DNA from: Labrys wisconsinensis
Lineage (GTDB): Bacteria > Pseudomonadota > Alphaproteobacteria > Rhizobiales > Labraceae
DNA length: 64,000 nucleotides
Direction: 5' to 3'
Assembly (NCBI RefSeq): GCF_030814995.1
Contig: NZ_JAUSVX010000005.1
Span: 1 to 64,000, forward strand
The notes under the pieces: generated by a model
The model's database searches: none
The model's input: only the letters and a program-made list of their open reading frames with translations
What the model was told of the DNA's origin: nothing
Shown: positions 62,614 to 64,000 of the stretch, piece after piece
Layout: every line of letters starts with the position of its first letter
Numbering within the stretch: the stretch's first letter is position 1
Program-made: the position numbers and the translations under genes

Positions 62614-63519
62614 GTGGCAGAGCGCATGTTCCGCGGGCTGATCCCCGCCTTCCCGACCCCGCTGCAGCAGGACGGCTCGCTGGACGAGGCCGGGCTCGCG
62701 CGCATCGTCGAGTACCAGATCGGCCGCGGGGCTTCCGGCCTGGTGCCGCTCGGCGGCACGGGCGAAGCCAATTCGTTCGGCCTCGCCACCCGCCGCCGCA
62801 TCGTCGAGATCACGGCGTCGGTCGCCGCCCGCCGGGTGCCTGTCATCGCCGGCGTGCTGGATCCCGGTCTCGGCGGCGCGCTGGAAAGCGGGCGTGCCTA
62901 TCGCGAGGCAGGGGCCGACGGGCTGATGGTGATCCCGCCCTACTATGCCCGGCCGGACCAGGACGGCGTGCTGCGCTATTTCCGGGCGCTGGCACCGGCG
63001 CTGAAGCTGCCGATCGTCTACTACGACAACCCCTATCGCAGCGCCATCGTCACCACGCCGGCGACGATCGCCCGGCTGGAGGAGGAAGGCCTGATCGTCG
63101 GCATGAAGGCCTCCAGCACCGACCTCTACCATTTCGACCAGGTGGCGCGGCTGGTCAGCGACCGCTTCAGCCTGCTCTCCGGACAGGACACGCTGTTCGT
63201 CGAGCAGGTGATGCTCGGCGCCTGCGGCGGCGTCCTCACCTCCGCCGCCCTGCTGCCCGGCGCTTGGGCGCGGGTGCAGATGCGGGCGGAGGAGGGGCAC
63301 GTCAAGGAAGCGCTCGAGCTCCAGGGCCGGCTCCATCCGCTGATGGACGCCCTGTTCGCCGAGCAGTTCCCGGAGGCGGTGCGGCGCGCCTTCGCCCTGA
63401 TCGGCCTGCCGATCGGCCATTCGCTGCCGCCGGTCGGTGCGCTTTCAGCCGCGGCCGAGACGCGTCTCGCCGCGGCCGTGAACGCGCTGGTCGCCGACGG
63501 CGTGCTCGCGGCCGCCTGA
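62614..63519 (+). CDS. DapA/NanA-family Schiff-base lyase or synthase
   Basis: 301 residues from GTG 62614, which has GAGGAG at good spacing; an ATG at 62626 is the alternative. The TIM-barrel family words are PAFPTPLQQDGSLDEAGLARIVEYQIGRGASGLVPLGGTGEAN, VIAGVLDPG, LPIVYYDNPYRS (catalytic Tyr) and LIVGMKASSTDL (Schiff-base Lys). Members include dihydrodipicolinate synthase, N-acetylneuraminate lyase, keto-deoxy-sugar-acid aldolases and the hydroxyproline-pathway deaminase. True DapA in a catabolic cluster is unlikely; a pyruvate-releasing lyase or deaminase is more plausible. It is divergent from the XRE-cupin regulator. Confidence 0.88.
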   Translation: MAERMFRGLIPAFPTPLQQDGSLDEAGLARIVEYQIGRGASGLVPLGGTGEANSFGLATRRRIVEITASVAARRVPVIAGVLDPGLGGALESGRAYREAGADGLMVIPPYYARPDQDGVLRYFRALAPALKLPIVYYDNPYRSAIVTTPATIARLEEEGLIVGMKASSTDLYHFDQVARLVSDRFSLLSGQDTLFVEQVMLGACGGVLTSAALLPGAWARVQMRAEEGHVKEALELQGRLHPLMDALFAEQFPEAVRRAFALIGLPIGHSLPPVGALSAAAETRLAAAVNALVADGVLAAA

Positions 63520-64000
63520 CGGCGGCGGCCCACGGCCCCCGCCGGCATTCGCAAACAGATCCGCAGGGCTCCCCGGCTGGTCGAGGCTCCAGATCCGGGA
63601 CATGCAGGCGCGCATCTCCTCTGCCGTCGCGGCGCCCCCGAATTCGGCGAGGCGCACGGCCTTGGCTTCCAGCTCCTGCCTGGCCAGCGTGTTGCCGGGG
63701 TCGCCCTTGGGCTCGTCGACGCGGGCTTCGAGCTGGCGGCCGTCGACGGTGGTGATGCTCACCTTGCCGACCCATCGCCTGGGATAGAGGGCGTCGACCT
63801 CGGCGTCGAGCGCCATGCGCACCTTCGAGCGGAAGCGCGCGACGCCGGCGTCGGCCAGCGCGTGGCGCTCGAACGCGTCGAGGTCGGCGACGCCGTGGAC
63901 GGCGATGAGCCCCAGCACCGTGCCCATGGAGAACTTCGCCTGGTGGACGGTTTGAGGGATGTCCACCGCGCCGAGGACGTCGATGGCTCCCTGGTGGACA
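63445..64000 (-). CDS. MmgE/PrpD-family protein, C-terminal part (cut by window edge)
   Basis: About 184 residues are visible, open at the right edge. The frame reads PQTVHQAKFSMGTVLGLIAVHGVADLDAFERHALADAGV, RFRSKVRMALDAEVDALYPRRWVGKVSITTVDGRQLEARVDEPKGDPGNTLARQELEAK, the C-terminal region of MmgE/PrpD (2-methylcitrate dehydratase-like) proteins. The last 35 or so residues are glycine/arginine-rich, not family-like, and overlap the convergent lyase gene by 75 bp. Family members dehydrate or isomerise acids; its role here is open. Confidence 0.8.
   Translation of the reverse strand, partial: VHQGAIDVLGAVDIPQTVHQAKFSMGTVLGLIAVHGVADLDAFERHALADAGVARFRSKVRMALDAEVDALYPRRWVGKVSITTVDGRQLEARVDEPKGDPGNTLARQELEAKAVRLAEFGGAATAEEMRACMSRIWSLDQPGSPADLFANAGGGRGPPPSGGREHAVGDQRVHGRGETRLGRG

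Noticed and set aside
62614-63519. Naming the DapA-family gene as biosynthetic dapA
   Set aside because: The family covers many lyases and deaminases, and the setting beside an importer, oxidases and an XRE-cupin regulator argues for catabolism; sequence alone does not fix the substrate.

Overview
This window is GC-rich and densely coded, with ATGA/GTGA stop-start overlaps, Tat-type and Sec-type secreted proteins, many solute-binding-protein ABC importers and a Kps-type capsule machinery. I infer an alphaproteobacterium, most likely of the Hyphomicrobiales (Rhizobiales). No rRNA, tRNA, CRISPR array, transposase or phage gene was recognised. All functional names rest on reading the translated sequence and known family motifs; no database search was run.

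Layout. 1-974: the dTDP-rhamnose genes rfbB (cut by the window edge) and rfbC. 1065-10365: a carbohydrate or acid catabolic region. A cupin dioxygenase-like gene and an SDR dehydrogenase run leftwards. A ribose-type ABC importer (ATPase, permease, Tat-exported binding protein), an SDR, a uronate-dehydrogenase-like epimerase and a class III aminotransferase run rightwards. A vapBC toxin-antitoxin pair sits between the two arms, flanked by two sites that share the same sequence words. 10373-11836 is a membrane-anchored DUF2778 (Tlde1-like) L,D-transpeptidase-type protein.

12285-41070 is a large surface-polysaccharide locus. It holds a KpsE-like inner-membrane protein, an ABC 'ATPase' in which every nucleotide-binding motif is degraded, a KpsC-like Kdo transferase, and an ABC-2 permease with an unusual soluble N-terminal domain. 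It also has several glycosyltransferases, two TPR-type proteins, a TviB/WbpO-type nucleotide-sugar dehydrogenase, FkbM and other methyltransferases, and a secreted glycosidase-like protein. Architectures recur: coiled-coil/helical modules stand alone or are fused to GT4 domains, and one gene fuses a glycosyltransferase to an FkbM methyltransferase. Some genes, notably near 31.8-32.5 kb, are clearly AT-richer than the rest, as expected of a horizontally shuffled capsule locus. The genes suggest a Kdo-primed, uronic-acid-containing, methylated capsule, but no kpsS, kpsD, kpsF or kpsU is visible here.

41165-50248 is a tightly overlapping operon. A BMP-family importer (binding protein, double ATPase, two permeases) is interleaved with two luciferase-like flavin monooxygenases, an acyl-CoA-dehydrogenase-like (DszC/SfnB type) oxidoreductase and an unknown periplasmic protein. 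I infer uptake followed by FMNH2-dependent oxidation of an organosulfur or heterocyclic compound. A promoter with a near-perfect palindrome precedes it.

50393-53724 holds an Sfp-type phosphopantetheinyl transferase, a PPK2 polyphosphate kinase and a secreted L,D-transpeptidase-like protein. 53761-61662 is a leftward operon for a spermidine/putrescine-type importer followed by three flavin oxidoreductases (GlcD-like, LldD-like and DAO-like). Next come an XRE-cupin regulator, a divergent DapA/NanA-family lyase and, at the end, a truncated MmgE/PrpD-family gene.
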